Source: Tetrahymena thermophila SB210 (taxonomy: Eukaryota > Ciliophora > Oligohymenophorea > Hymenostomatida > Tetrahymenidae). Taken from it: a DNA stretch of 64,000 nt. Location: the NCBI RefSeq assembly GCF_000189635.1, contig NW_002476413.1, positions 992,001 to 1,056,000 of the forward strand, given 5' to 3'. Of the stretch, positions 12,254 through 24,255 are shown in pieces. The notes beneath the pieces were generated by a model, which made no database searches, had not been told where the DNA came from, and saw only the letters and a list, made by a program, of their open reading frames with translations. The position numbers and the translations under genes are program-made. The first letter of the stretch is position 1. Every line of letters begins with the position of its first letter.

Positions 12254-14023
12254 ATGGGTGATCTAAAAGGTAAATACTCAGATATAAAGAACCACTTTAA
12301 GAAATTTAACAAAGCAAACTAAAATGACTTATAGGAGTTAGTTAAATTAACTCAAGAAAGCAAAGTTTATGAGATCTCAAATAAGGCTAAGACCAAAGAT
12401 ATTTCATAAACTTAATAGTAGTAGCCATAACCTAAATAAATAGTTAATAGTATTTAATCTCAAAAAGATATTCCGAATAAGATGGCAGCTCTTTTCTAAA
12501 ATAATAATTAACCTGCAAATCCTTAACCACCAGGTAATTAATAGATAATTCCAAATAAAGTTGAAAGATTCCATAGCTCATAATCGTCATACTAATTATA
12601 ATAATCAGATTAAGTTAAAAAGGTTGAAACATAATAGTAAAAACTGCCGCAGCCAAAAGTTGATCAATAGGAAGAGGAAAATGTAAAATAATAATAATAA
12701 TAGCAAAAAGAAAAACCTTTAGAATAACCAATACCAATATCTAAAGACACAAGAGATAGCCAGTATGAAAATAAAAATAATAGAAATAATATTTTGAATA
12801 ATTAAAGTAATTCTTATAGATTTGATAATAAAAATAATGATAATAGTAATACGAATAACTCATAACCAACTCCTGCAATAGTTGAAGATTAATCTAATTT
12901 TGTCAAATATGAAGGACCTTAATTCATTAAGATTTTACAGTTTAATGAAAATATTATATTTATTGATGAAAACACTGTATATTAATAAATTTATTAAGGT
13001 ATTACAGAAGATAAAAAAACAATATTGTTCTCATAACAAACTTAAGAATTAAGTATGGAGAGACTAAAAAAAATTTATTAACTTCCTATTTCTAATAAAA
13101 AAATTTATAAAATAATAAATGCTACAGTCCATGAATAGATTCTATGCTTACAAATTTATGAGCAAGAATTGAATAGCTAAGATGATGAGGATTCTGGATA
13201 TGGTTTTGTGTTTCTAAATTTTATTTATGATGAAAACGAACAAATTTCAAACATAAAAGCTTAAATGATTAAGCAAGTTGACACTAACCCTATCAAGTGC
13301 TTCTAGTTAGACTAAGAAAAAGAAATATTTTTTTATTCAATTGAAGCAGGTTTTCTTTTTTGTTTCGGTTTTGATTTATCATATAAATTTTGCTATCAAG
13401 TTCCTGAGGGGTAACATATTACCAATTTTTTTTACGATAGCTCTAATTAAGGACAAGATATTATTGTTTACTCAACAAATTAGGGAGCATTGTATCAGTT
13501 AAGATTCAGACTAATTCCAGAATTTTAAGTAATTTAAGAGGAACATCTGACATAATTAATTGATGCTTAAAAAATATCGTATTTAGGTCTTAGTTTTGAC
13601 AGACAAAGTATGTTGGTTTTGCACACTAAAAGTGGAATAAGTGAGGCTACTGTATATTTATATCCTTCATTTAAAAAATAAAGAAACTTTGAGACAATTA
13701 ACTCTAATTAATATGTACAGCTTTATGATTTTGTTGTAAGCTTTACCTAAACTAATTTGAACTATGAATTTTTTGGCTTGCTCTCAACAAATCAAATAGC
13801 AATTTACTGCTATGAATTAGAAGAAGATTCTAATAAACTTAAATAAAACTTAGTATATACGAAATAAATTGGCTTTTCACCTTAATGCATGTATTTTTCT
13901 CTTGATGGTTTTGCTTCAAAGTTGATTAGAATATATTATAATAATCCAGATAGATTAAAATAAGAAAGCTAATAAGAAATTTGTAGATTGATATTAGATA
14001 AAATAGATTCACAATTCAAATGA
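12254..14023 (+). CDS. Unrecognised 589-residue protein: Q-rich linker followed by a beta-rich, possibly propeller-like domain
   Basis: A single exon of 590 codons runs from ATG at 12254 to TGA at 14021-14023. Residues 1-50 are charged and helical (KYSDIKNHFKKFNKANQND). About 50-215 is Q/N-rich low complexity with long Gln runs spelled with TAA and TAG. From about 215 to the end the protein is folded-looking, with repeated short beta-type stretches such as KILQFNENIIFIDENTVYQ, GFLFCFGFDLSYKFCY, IIVYSTNQGALYQLRF and ISEATVYLYPSF. The spacing of these stretches suggests a WD40- or PQQ-like beta-propeller, but no WD or GH signature is visible, so this is only a guess. There are no membrane segments. 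Its neighbours give no functional hint. Confidence 0.8.
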
Positions 14024-15324
14024 TTGATCACTTTATTTAATTTATAATTATTTTTAATAATGTAATTCTATATTTATATAATTTAGTAAAATTTTTCTTA
14101 CTTAAAAAGTTTTAATATTGCTTCATTCATATTTTACTAAAGTTAAATTAGCAAGTTTGAAGTAAATAAATATTTTAGTATAAAACTATTAAATTCTATT
14201 ATTTGAATTATTTATTAATATTTTTATCTTTTAATAATGATAATATATACTGCAAATTCTCTTTAAGCGTCACTTAGATATTTAAATTTCATTAAAATCA
14301 GTTAAAATTCGTATAATTTATAAAATAATTAATTACTGGTTATATGACTGAATGAAAAAAATGGTTTTACGGTCGATCCCTAATAAATAATATTAGAATA
14401 TTAAAAATATAATTCAATGTCATATTTTGTAAAGTTTATAATATGATTGTAAATAGAAAGTATTTCTTCTAAACTTAAGTCAAATTTACAATTGTATTAA
14501 ACATACATATGTTCCATCTAAAATCCATTTTACATAAAAAATAAATAAATAATTATCTCTTTTTTAATTTTAATTTTTTTTTTATTTAAGTATAATTTAC
14601 TTAATAATAAACTAAATCAACATAAAGGCTGGAAATATAATTATTTATTAAAAAAATAATTTAAAATTAATACCTAGATTCATTCTTAAATATACTTCTG
14701 ATTTTAGTAAATAAATGAAATTTATGAAAAAATAGATTTTATGTAAAATATTTTTATTTTTAGCTCTTGTATTTAAATAGAGTTAAATGCTAAATTTAAT
14801 TAATGAATGAATAAAAAGATATTTAATAAATCTTACTTTTTTCTTATTAATTTATGAAAATATCCTTTTCACTTCATAATGATTTAAATGTTTAATAGAC
14901 TTTGCTTGCTATAAAAACATAGGGTAAGAAGAAGAAAAATATTTTAAATAATTAAAATAGACTTTAAAATAAATGGATAGTTAAAAAATAACTTATTTTA
15001 TTAGAATTAATTTGGATAGAAAGTTAATCAAATCTATTAATTTATTAATTATTGGAAAAAAAAATAAAATCTATGCCTTATTTTTATAAACCTAAATAAA
15101 AACCATAATCTCACTAAATATCTTTTTTAGTAGATATTAGAATATATTAACATCATCAATTGTTTAGTAAATTTTTTATTTTTTTCCTTTGTAAATAAAT
15201 AATAGCCTCACAAAAATAAATAATAGATTTGAAAAATCAATCAATATTTATCAAAATCAATATAAATATTAATATAATAAAGTGAGTTAAAAAATAAGGA
15301 AATAAATAAATAAAAATAGTAAAA
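14024..15324. other. Gene-free AT-rich stretch
   Basis: These 1.3 kb contain no credible reading frame. They hold the 3' end of the gene ending at 14023 and the promoter of the kinase-MORN gene. One short box-B-like string (GGTCGATCCC at 14371) is not part of a tRNA fold. Confidence 0.55.
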
Positions 15325-17266
15325 TGGGTTCCAATATTTTTTCTAAGGATGTTTCTATTAATTAAATAGATGACAAAATTACAATGTTCTTATAACAAAA
15401 ATAATTTAAAATAGAAAAATATTTAGATTAAGGTTATTTTGCTGAAGTATTTTAAGCTATTAAGATTGATGATAATCGTAGAGTTGTGATAAAAAAATTA
15501 AAGGATCTAAACAACTTGAAAAAAATTGAAGACGAAAAGAATGCAATGTACAAGATATAGAATGAACAGTATGCTATCTAAATTATAACAGACTTAGTTG
15601 ATAAAGATCTTGAATATAACGCCATAGTAATGGAACTTTGTGATTGTAATCTCACTGAAATTTTTGAAAATAATATATCTAATTTTTCGTTTGAATAGCT
15701 AGTCACATTAACCTACCAGCTCTTAAAAGGTTTATTAGTTTTTTAAGAGAAAGGTATTATACATGGTGATCTTAAACCTGAAAACATTTTATACAGCCAA
15801 TAAAAAAATAGATTTTTAATATCTGATCTTGGACTTAGTTAAGTTATGTAAAATCCTGAGCTTTAATAACTAATTAGCAAGCAATCGAATTCATTAGTAG
15901 GAAACATCAAATACATGGCTCCAGAAATTATTCATTAAAGAAAACCCTAACAATTAAAATTGATGTTTTTTCAATAGGATAAATTCTCCTTGAGTTCACT
16001 TTAAAAAGGGAATTAACTTTATCAGAGTGTTTAAAATTAAAAGAAAATAATTTATTTGAAATAATACCAGAATTAAAAACTAATTAGAATATAAAATTTA
16101 TAGAATAAATACTAGATTTTATGGTATGTCCTGAAACTTCTAAAAGATTAGAATCTTTAACATTACTTCAAAGGTTATATTAATTTAAAAGTAATGAAGA
16201 ATCTCTGAAGACTTTAGTTTTTTCTAATAAATCACAGCAGCTAATAGAATAGAATAAATCTAATATCTAATATTAAAAAACAGATATTGGTGATTACTAC
16301 CAAGGCTATTAGGTGCCTGGTCTCTCATGTAAGTTAGCAAAATTTTTTTATCCTACTGGTGCTATTTACGAAGGATAAGTCAAGGATAGTAAGAGGCATG
16401 GATTAGGAAAATATACATATTCTAACGGGAATGTATATGAAGGAGATTGGTTTGAAAATAAATAAAATGGTGAAGGTAGATTTGTGTATGCTGAGAAAAG
16501 TGGTGAAGGAGGCGATATATATAATGGATAATTTAAAGATGATAAATTTGAAGGATTTGGTCATTACTATTATAAAAAAAGTGGTAGGCAATATATTGGT
16601 TTCTTTTCTAATGATAAATGGAATGGCGAAGGTAAATTTATAAATGCTAATGGTGAAATTATTAAAAGTGGTATTTGGAAAGATGATAAACTTCAAACTG
16701 ATATGAATGTAGCTGAAATAGTTACCCCCAAGCAGTTCTAACATTTAATTATTGAAAATTTTGAATAAAAAAAAGATATCTTGAATTAATTAGGGATGAA
16801 AGATTTTTACTTTGAAGGAAATTATTAAAAACTGAATCCCTAGTGTAAATATGCAAAAATATATTATGATAATGGTATATATGAAGGATCAATCCAAAAT
16901 GGTAAGAAATAAGGAATTGGAAAATTTATGTTTGCTAATGGCAATGTATATGTCGGAAATTGGTTTGAAAATCAATAAAATGGCTAAGGTAGATTTATGT
17001 TTGATGGTTTAGATAGTGATATATACAATGGAGAGTTTAAAAAGGGTAAATTTGAAGGCTTTGGTCACTATTATTATAATAAAAGTGGTAAGCAATATAT
17101 TGGTTTCTTTTCTAATGACAAATGGAATGGCTAAGGTAAATTTATCAGTGCTAATGGTGAGATTATTAAAAGTGGTATTTGGAAAGATGATAAACTTGAA
17201 ACTGATATGAATAAAGCTGATATTCTAGTTCCCAATTAATTCAAGCATTTAATCATACAATTTTGA
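15325..17266 (+). CDS. Protein kinase-MORN repeat fusion, interrupted by single-base frameshifts
   Basis: The N-terminal half is a eukaryotic Ser/Thr-type kinase. Visible parts are the glycine-rich start YLDQGYFAEVFQA, the ATP lysine in VVIKKLKD, the catalytic loop HGDLKPEN, the metal-binding DLG in SDLGLSQ, APE, and DVFSIG. The C-terminal half carries MORN repeats in two nearly identical blocks (GAIYEGQ, GNVYEGDWFENKQNGEGRF, GNVYVGNWFENQQNGQGRF), a motif used for membrane or phosphoinositide binding. Two problems are visible. The frame moves by -1 at the A-run 15956-15959, between APE and DVFSIG. ATG 15325 is also one base out of frame with the kinase, probably at the short T-run near 15338; otherwise translation starts at ATG 15384. 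With single-base corrections the product is about 647 (or 627) residues and begins MGSN, a possible myristoylation site. All catalytic residues remain, so a sequencing indel or very recent loss are both plausible. Confidence 0.75.
16331..17255 (+). repeat. Internal tandem duplication of a MORN block
   Basis: Block 1 (about 16331-16745) and block 2 (about 16843-17255) share long near-identical DNA. Both encode GHYYYxKSGxQYIGFFSNDKW, ANGEIIKSGIWKDDKL and a QFxHLII ending. The duplication spans about 510 bp and looks recent compared with the kinase half. Confidence 0.8.
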
Positions 17267-17646
17267 TAAAATTAATTATTCCTAAAATAATTAAAAAATT
17301 TGTGCTTTATTTATTATTTTTAGTAATAATTAAAAAATTTTTAGCAATATTTTGAATTAGTTTATTATATTAAAATATAGAAAAAATCAGCAATCAAGTT
17401 AATTTTTATATGATCACTAAATCATTGAATTTTAAAATTGTGAATGTAATATTTAAAAAGAGGAGAGTTTTTTTAATATAAAAACAAACAGTGATTTTAA
17501 TGAGATTTTATATTGATTTGGTTTTAAAAAAGTAAATTAATTTAAGAGAAAAAAACATTTAAATGAAAAATAAATATTTAAATAAATACCAAATTAATTA
17601 AAATAAATAATAAAAACAAATAAATATATTTTTTTAATTCATTTAT
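17267..17646. other. Gene-free gap
   Basis: This AT-rich stretch follows the kinase-MORN gene. I see no coding frame or named element. Confidence 0.55.
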
Positions 17647-17950
17647 TCAAATTATTCTACCTTCACTCTATTCTACTATTTAAACATGGTTAATATGATG
17701 TTGAAAACAGCTTTAGATATGGTCTTCTCGTACATTCTCCCAAGCATCTTCAACAGAATCAATTCATTCATTAATATTTTAATAGAAAATCTTACCAACC
17801 TCTCTATTCATCCAAGACCATACTTTCTCAATTGGATTGAGACCTGGGCTATATGGTGGATGAATTAGAGTTCTAATCTTTCTTTTATCTAAAAATTATT
17901 TAGTCTCTAAGATAGCATGAGATCTTGCATTATCATCAGTGTCCTAATTA
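17647..17950 (-). pseudogene. C-terminal fragment of a Tc1/mariner-IS630 type (DDE) transposase
   Basis: On the minus strand the frame reads DDNARSHAILETKQFL and then PPYSPGLNPIEKVWSWMN. This is the C-terminal catalytic signature of Tc1/mariner and IS630-like transposases, with an Asp just before NARSH and the last catalytic acid in NPIE. About 100 residues remain. The N-terminal DNA-binding part and first catalytic Asp are missing because homology stops at the G tract at 17951. An in-frame TGA at 17766-17764 breaks the frame after IFYQNINE, and sense continues beyond it (IDSVEDAWENVREDHIQ). TAA is read as Gln within the frame, so the element was adapted to the host code before it decayed. 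No terminal inverted repeats can be located. Confidence 0.85.
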
Positions 17951-17967
17951 GGGGGGGGGGGGGGGGG
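17951..17967 (+). repeat. Seventeen-base guanine homopolymer
   Basis: This is an unbroken run of 17 G residues in a very AT-rich sequence, at the exact point where the transposase homology ends. It could be a real G-quadruplex-forming tract, a tailing relic at a junction, or an assembly or base-calling artefact. Confidence 0.9.
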
Positions 17968-19060
17968 TTTTCGGTCCAATCGGCTAAACTAAAATTTTAA
18001 AAATTAATTATTATCAATTTTTTAAATAAAATTACATTTTTTTAAATTAATAATGCAAACAAAAATACATTTTTAACAGCTTTTAACAAAAAAAGGAAAA
18101 ATTCAAATAAAAAATCAAATTTCTTAAGCTAATTAGAATGTTCATTATTCAATTCATTATTAGTAATGAAATACTTCATTCTATTCAATTTTTAACTCTC
18201 TAACTGAAAAACAAACATATTTATTTAAATTTTAAGATTTTATAAATATTTTTCTAATTATTAAAAATTAACTTGATTGTTGATTTAATTATATTAATAT
18301 TATAAATCAAAATAATTAAAATCTATCAAATAACCAATCTAAATGAAATATTTAGTTTTATAAAACTAAACTTTAAATATTTTTTAATATCTAGATTTGA
18401 TGCATACTTTAAATTTATTGAAAACATTTAACAACATGTTTTTTTTAAAGCAAAACAAAATTTCTAAGTCATCATTTAAATTTACTTTGGTGTTTTATAC
18501 AATTTAAATACAAAATTTAGATTACTTATTTTACCTAAATAAAATTTGAATTATATCTATTTATTTAATATAAAATATGAGAGATAATTACTTTCTTAAT
18601 ATTAAATGCTAGATAAAAACTCATTTGAAAATAAATTACTTAAAATGATAATTTTTAAGTTTAATAATAAATAAAAATAGATGATTATTTTTTTTATTAA
18701 ATCATTTTAATTAACGAATAATCGTTATTAATTAAATATCTATACTTAATTTTAAAATTAATTTAAATATGGTCTTTAGGATACATAGAATAAATTATTC
18801 AATTATATCTAATATAATGAGTAAAGAGCTTTAAATAAAGAATTAGTGTATAATCAAATAAACAAATAAAATGCCATAACAAAACTAAAATGGCATTACA
18901 TGAAATTTTAAGTCAATTTTAATTTTCAAATAATTTTTTAATTCTTTTATGTTTTGTTACAAATTATAAGAGTAAGTTAAGAAATAAAATATGTTTAAAC
19001 AATTTTAGTATTGATTACCAAAGTAATTTAAAAGATTATCATGATTGAAAAATTGAAAAA
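17968..19060. other. Gene-free AT-rich stretch
   Basis: After a short GC-containing start (TTTTCGGTCCAATCGGC) the sequence is AT-rich without a coding frame. I see no transposon end or RNA gene. Confidence 0.5.
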
Positions 19061-19700
19061 TTATTTATTGAATTGATGGTATTTAAAAAGGCGAAACCAA
19101 GAATATCTAGATTTATAAAATTCGAAAATATCTCTACACTTCTGAAAATGGTAACATAAATGAAGTAAATGGTTTGAAAATAAATAAATAAAGCAAAGGG
19201 AGAAACAAAAAGCATTTACCTTTTTTGAAAATAATGACAAATATATACAAACGATAATTTGATAATTAAATGTCAAAAGGTTTTGGTAGCTACTATTTAA
19301 TATTATAATAAAAAGTATATTTATTTTCTAGCTGAATGAGAAATAGAGTGGCGAAGATAATTATGTTGATGTGAGAGGTAATATTGAAAAAAGCTGATAT
19401 CAACATTCTTAGTTATTCTTATTGTAATATAATTGTTATAATATCTGAACAAAAAAGAAATTTAAAAGAATCTAAAAGAAAATCATAATTAGCATGAAGT
19501 CTATTAAATATATGATCTCATATGCAACAATAAAATTAACTTATTCATTTAGTGCTATTTACGAAGGTAAATTCAACATAAATGATTAGTGACATAGAGT
19601 TTGAAAATATATGCATAATAATTACAACATATATATATGAAGATGAATGTTTGAAGACAAATATATGCAGAATTTAAATTAAATTTCTCTGAAAATAATA
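19061..19700 (+). pseudogene. Decayed MORN-repeat copy related to the kinase-MORN gene
   Basis: Scattered stretches in different frames match the MORN half of the gene at 15325-17266. KGFGSYY at about 19270-19300 matches EGFGHYY. NEKQSGEDNYVDVRGNIEKS at about 19336-19395 matches NDKWNGEGKFINANGEIIKS. SFSAIYEGKFNIND at about 19546-19588 matches PTGAIYEGQVKDSK. The matches are interrupted by TGA codons and frameshifts, and no kinase half is visible. I read it as an old partial duplication lying about 2 kb downstream of the intact MORN blocks. Confidence 0.65.
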
Positions 19701-20523
19701 AGCACTTATTAAATTATTTTTTAGAATAAATATCAAGAGGTAATGAAATAGAGTATATTTATATGTTTGTTTTATTAACAAATAATTTTATATTAAATAA
19801 ATTTATTTTTGTTGAATTTAAAGATTTTTAGTGTTTTATAATCTATTTTATTTATTAATCATAATTCTTGCTGGAAATAAGCAAATGACATTCAAAGTAT
19901 TTTGTATTATTAAATTCTACTTCATATCTTTTTAATACAAAATAAACCATTTGTTACTTTTATCAACAATAAAATTAAATTTAAATATTTTTGAGATTTT
20001 TACATTGATTATAATTTATTAATTTAAAATTTAATTACTAAATTTTAAATTAAAAAAACTCATCTCACAATAGAATAAAAACCCTTACTTCATGATAGGT
20101 ATTAATTAATTAGCTTTTAATATACAAATCAAAAATATTTCTAAAACAAACAATCAAAATTTGTTATTAAAAAATAAAATTTAAGAGAGCATTTTTTTAA
20201 TTCAATAAAGAATGAATGAATCTGTCCTAAGTAAGACCTGTTGTTTAAAATACTTAAAGTTAATTCATTCATTTAAAAAAATGTAGAGTTAAAGAAATGC
20301 ACTTATGGATTTTCTACTGATTAAATATCAAATAAGTTTAAGAGCAATTAATTATTCAATAAATATAATAATCTAGAGATTTAATTTAAATTTTCTTTTT
20401 TGATTTATCAAAGAATTCCATATAAAAATTATAATTATTTACAAATTAGTTAAAAGAGACGCTTAATTTAGGTATCAAAGCCTTTTAGGGAATATTTATT
20501 TTAGCCAAGCTTTATAATTTTTT
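19701..20523. other. Gene-free AT-rich stretch
   Basis: No coding frame is visible. It precedes the coiled-coil gene at 20524 and should hold its promoter. Confidence 0.55.
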
Positions 20524-21460
20524 ATGAGCAGCAGTGATGAAGAGATCACTAAGAATAATAGAAATATATCTACTACATAATATAGTCCATAGTTGAGACC
20601 TCATTCTTCATTCAATAATGGACTTTGTTAGTACTGTAATTCTAATTTAGTTGGTGGCAAATTGTTAAAATCTAGCAAGAGTAATTTATAGATAAGCAAG
20701 TCTTAACACATTTAAGACACTTACTTTGGAAGTGGATAGAATTACAAATTTAAGAAGAATGATTTATCTGAGTTTGAGAAAAAAATGAAGAAGGCGAGCA
20801 AAGAAATAGAAAGATTGAATCGTATTATAGCTGATTAAGCAATAGAATTAGAAGCGTTGACTTTTGTAAAGTAAATGTCATAGTATGAAGTAGACATAGT
20901 TGTAATATAAGAAAATCAAAAATTGAAAAAAGAAATAGAAGATTTAAAAGAGTAGTTAAACCTCGTTACTCATCATGAGTCTATAGTTGATAATAGTGAG
21001 ACATACAATTACTGGAATGATCGTAAAGATTCTGAAAAAATCCAAATGGATTTCTCCAACATAGGTATCTATTAAATAAATATCATAAGCATCAGCAGCT
21101 CATTTAAAATATTACTAATGAAGAAAGAAGTATTTAAGCTTTATCTTTTAAAACATAGTTGATTTAGACGAAAATGGTGACGTTAATAATGATAATTTTA
21201 ACTTAGAGTATGGTATAAATCGCATAGATGAAATAAAAAAGCTGCTACTAGAAGAATATAAATTTTTTAAGCATTTGTAGTCTGAGCCTAGTTTAAGTTA
21301 ACATACAGATGAATATAGCAAGAAGCGCAATGAGCTGTTGGCAACATTTACTAAATTGCAACATTCTCTCTTTCCTCTTTTCTCACCAATAAACGAAAAA
21401 GTAATATAAATAAATTTGGATTTTGAATCTAATACACCAATAAAATAAATTAACATTTGA
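20524..21460 (+). CDS. Unrecognised 280-residue coiled-coil protein with an N-terminal CxxC
   Basis: Two exons (intron 21065-21158, GT-AG) give 281 codons from ATG 20524 to TGA 21458-21460. The head is S/N-rich and contains a single C-x2-C (Cys35, Cys38 in GLCQYCNSNLVGGKLLK), which needs a partner to bind zinc. Residues about 85-160 form a strong coiled coil (FEKKMKKASKEIERLNRII, ENQKLKKEIEDLKEQL), followed by a D/N-rich linker and a second helical part (DEIKKLLLEEYKFFKHLQ). There are no membrane segments. The intron itself contains a coding-like stretch (QQLIQNITNEERS) in another phase, so the junction could differ. A structural or scaffold role is inferred from composition only. Confidence 0.7.
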
Positions 21461-22420
21461 TATAAATTATATCAAAGTATCTATTTCTAATATAATTTAT
21501 TCATTCTATATTTTTAAAAGAAAATACTGAATATTAGTCGTAAATAGAGTGTCTTTTGCGAAGATGTTACTCCTTCAAATAAGTCTACTCTTGAAATAAA
21601 ACTTTAGCCTAACTGAAGATGAACTAAATCTAAAATATAATGTTTTAAAATAACAACCTGCTTGATATAAAATCTTATTAAATGTTTATTAGCTTCAAAA
21701 AATTTATTTATTTTTAGCTAACTATATATACAAGGTGGATTATCAAAGTTTGTTTACCTGTTTAAGATTTGAAATCTTATTTACTATAACTGAAAGTTAT
21801 ATTTTTAAAATGCTCTCATCATAAGTACTTCAAAACTATATATATACATAATAAATTAAATGAATGAATGAATCAATGAATAACTTACTAACTAATTGAG
21901 ACTTTATAACTTCTTGTAAATTTACTATTAATTTTAGCAGATATTTATTTTTCATATTTATAGTATGATTAATAATCTTTATTATATTTACTTTAATTAA
22001 TACAATCATGCATATATAAATTACTATTTTTCTATATTATCTATCTTAATTCTGCAAAAAATAATAATTCATTTATTTATTAGCTAGATTTAATAAATGT
22101 GAATAGCTTTTTTAATTCAAATATGTCTGAAAATGTATCAAACGAAATTAATTAAAATTAAAAGTTAATTTAAAATATAATTTAGAGTTAAAATACTCTT
22201 GTTTTTAAAATTCTTAGTGATATTATTAAAATTTTTATATTTAATTAATTAAAATAAATAAGAAATATTGAGCATACTTAATTTGTAATTTCTTTTTTTA
22301 CATTTCAACAAAAAATAACTTAGTAAAAGGATCATTCATAATTCTCCTTTAATACAAATAAAATTTTATAAAAATTGATACTTTTTAGATAGATTTTATA
22401 TTTATAATTTTTATTTGTTG
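21461..22420. other. Gap between convergent genes
   Basis: About 960 bp lie between the stops of a plus-strand gene and a minus-strand gene. An inverted repeat TTTGATATAAATTATATCAAA at the very start could mark the 3' end of the coiled-coil gene. I find nothing else. Confidence 0.5.
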
Positions 22421-24255
22421 TCATTAATTCATCATTTATTTATTCACTGTTTCTAGCTCAAGTATTTAGCTAATAAGATCTAATTGTTTATTATTATCTT
22501 CATATGACTAAATAAATTGTTCATTTTTTTATTAAAACTTTAATCTTGGTTAGAAAAAGTAGGAATTTAACACTGTGTTGATATAAAAAATTTCTTTGAA
22601 AGCATTTTTTCTCTTCAACACCTCTTTAAGTAGATTCAAATATATAAATCTAATTTTTAGCTGCTTTATTTTATTATTCTTAATGGCCATGCAAGCTTGT
22701 CTGATACCAATATAACCTTATGTTTTTTATTAATCATCACTTTGATTATTACTTACAACGCACATACCTTAGATTATTAATCCATCTATAAACTATTTTT
22801 ATTTAAAATGATTTAATAGAATTTATTTTTAATAAAATTTACTTATTCTGATTATTATCCAAAGTGTTTCTCTACGTTACTTAGATATTATTCACATAAT
22901 TACGTTGCTTTTTATAAATTAGTTAACGCAAATTGCAATACAATAATATGGACTTGGGTCTCATAATAGAGACGTGTTTTTATTTTGTTCTTCTTTTCCA
23001 TTTCTTATTAGTTTGTATTTAAAATTTTCAAAGCACTCTTGAAATCATTTTCTTCTATTAATTATATTGCTTTTAAGTTTAATGCCTTCCATACCAACTC
23101 ATTTTCTTCGTCTACGGATTTAGATAAAATCTTTTAATCATTTAAAAATAAATTTAATTTCAAAATAACATATTTATTCTAATTTACTTCAAAACAAGAA
23201 TTCAGACTCTGGATAGAATCAAAATGCTTTCCTATTTGGTTCTATATTAAACTGTCATAATAATATAGCAAACACTAATAAACAGGATTTTTATTTTCAG
23301 AATTTTCGAGAATCTATTGCATTTATAAAACTCTAGTTTAGGCTAAGTCTAAATCAGCTGTATACTAGCAAATATCGATAGATGCTTAATAAAATAAGAA
23401 GCAGAGCTAAGGATGAGTGTCAGCTAAGCCTTTTTCATCAATTAATTTTTCACATTTTTGTATATTCTCTTAAGCAAGAGCTATCTGCTAAAGTTCTACT
23501 TATAATTTTATCTTCAATACATAAATTTCTACTAACAAAGAAATGAAATCAAAATTTGTTTCATCTTGACTAATAATTTATTCAATTACTGCATCAGCTT
23601 ATAAAATTGTATTTAAGCTCTCTTATAATTCATAGGTCTAAAAATAGAGCTTACTCTCAAGTAAAATATGTTTTAATACTTACAATTAGCTCATTTTTCC
23701 CTATTCTTTATATTCTTTAAGCTCCTCTATAATTTCGAAAGCTTCATCCCCATTTTTATTAGGACTTATCAATTATACGCTCGCGAGGTCAAGTTTAAAA
23801 GAAATTAATTCACTTTATAAAAAATTAACATCTAACTGTTCAATTTCATCATTTTTAAAATGATCTTATTTCTATTTAGAAAGTTAATCTGTTAGGTAAG
23901 CTATGCAATCTTCATACAAAGTTACTGCTTCTTCATAATCTCTTTTCAATATCAAATACTAGCATAATTTTCTATAGTCTACTTAAAAATCTTTATAAAA
24001 TTCTAATTTCTCATATTTTTCTTTAGTTTTGATAATTTTAATTTATGTTAAAACCATTTGATTATAATTGCATTTTCTGATATATCCGTTTAACTATTTC
24101 TAAAAGTCTTACAATTTCTTCTCTGGGCTGCCAAATCTACTAAACTAAAACTATGGTACTAACTATAATTAGAATCTTTTACATAACTACTATTAATTTC
24201 TTTAATTATGCTAAAGAAGCTAGAAAAAGCTAAAATTTTTAAATAGATTTTTCAT
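22421..24255 (-). CDS. TPR-like helical-repeat protein, 577 residues
   Basis: Exons are 24255-22843, 22792-22768 (a 25-nt micro-exon) and 22716-22421. Both introns are GT-AG of 50-51 nt, and all phases agree with a 577-residue product. The body consists of paired amphipathic helices typical of tetratricopeptide repeats, for example YLILKRDYEEAVTLYEDCI, ALNLKAIQLIEENDFKSALK and LQKATQLCEQYLSNVEKHFG. These are protein-interaction scaffolds. The C-terminus has GYIGIRQACMAIKNNK and a helical tail (LNLLKEVLKRKNAFKEIF). The N-terminus is basic and rich in F, L and Q without acidic residues for the first ~45 positions, which would suit a mitochondrial presequence; this is only an inference. Without the micro-exon the frame ends early with less protein-like sequence, which is why I prefer this model. 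Confidence 0.75.

Noticed and set aside
14360-14385. GGTCGATCCC, a possible tRNA box B
   Set aside because: No box A, cloverleaf arms or acceptor stem can be built around it.
16403-16744. Minus-strand ORF opposite the MORN repeats
   Set aside because: It is an antisense shadow of the repetitive MORN coding sequence, with no start context or known motif.
17790-17810. ACCAACCTCT resembles the Tetrahymena chromosome breakage sequence core
   Set aside because: Only 10 consecutive bases match, the flanks differ, and it lies inside the transposase coding sequence (NREVGKIF), which explains it.
21065-21158. Coding-like stretch QQLIQNITNEERSIQALSF as an extra exon of the 20524 gene
   Set aside because: No GT-AG combination joins it in frame to both sides, whereas skipping it gives a clean frame.
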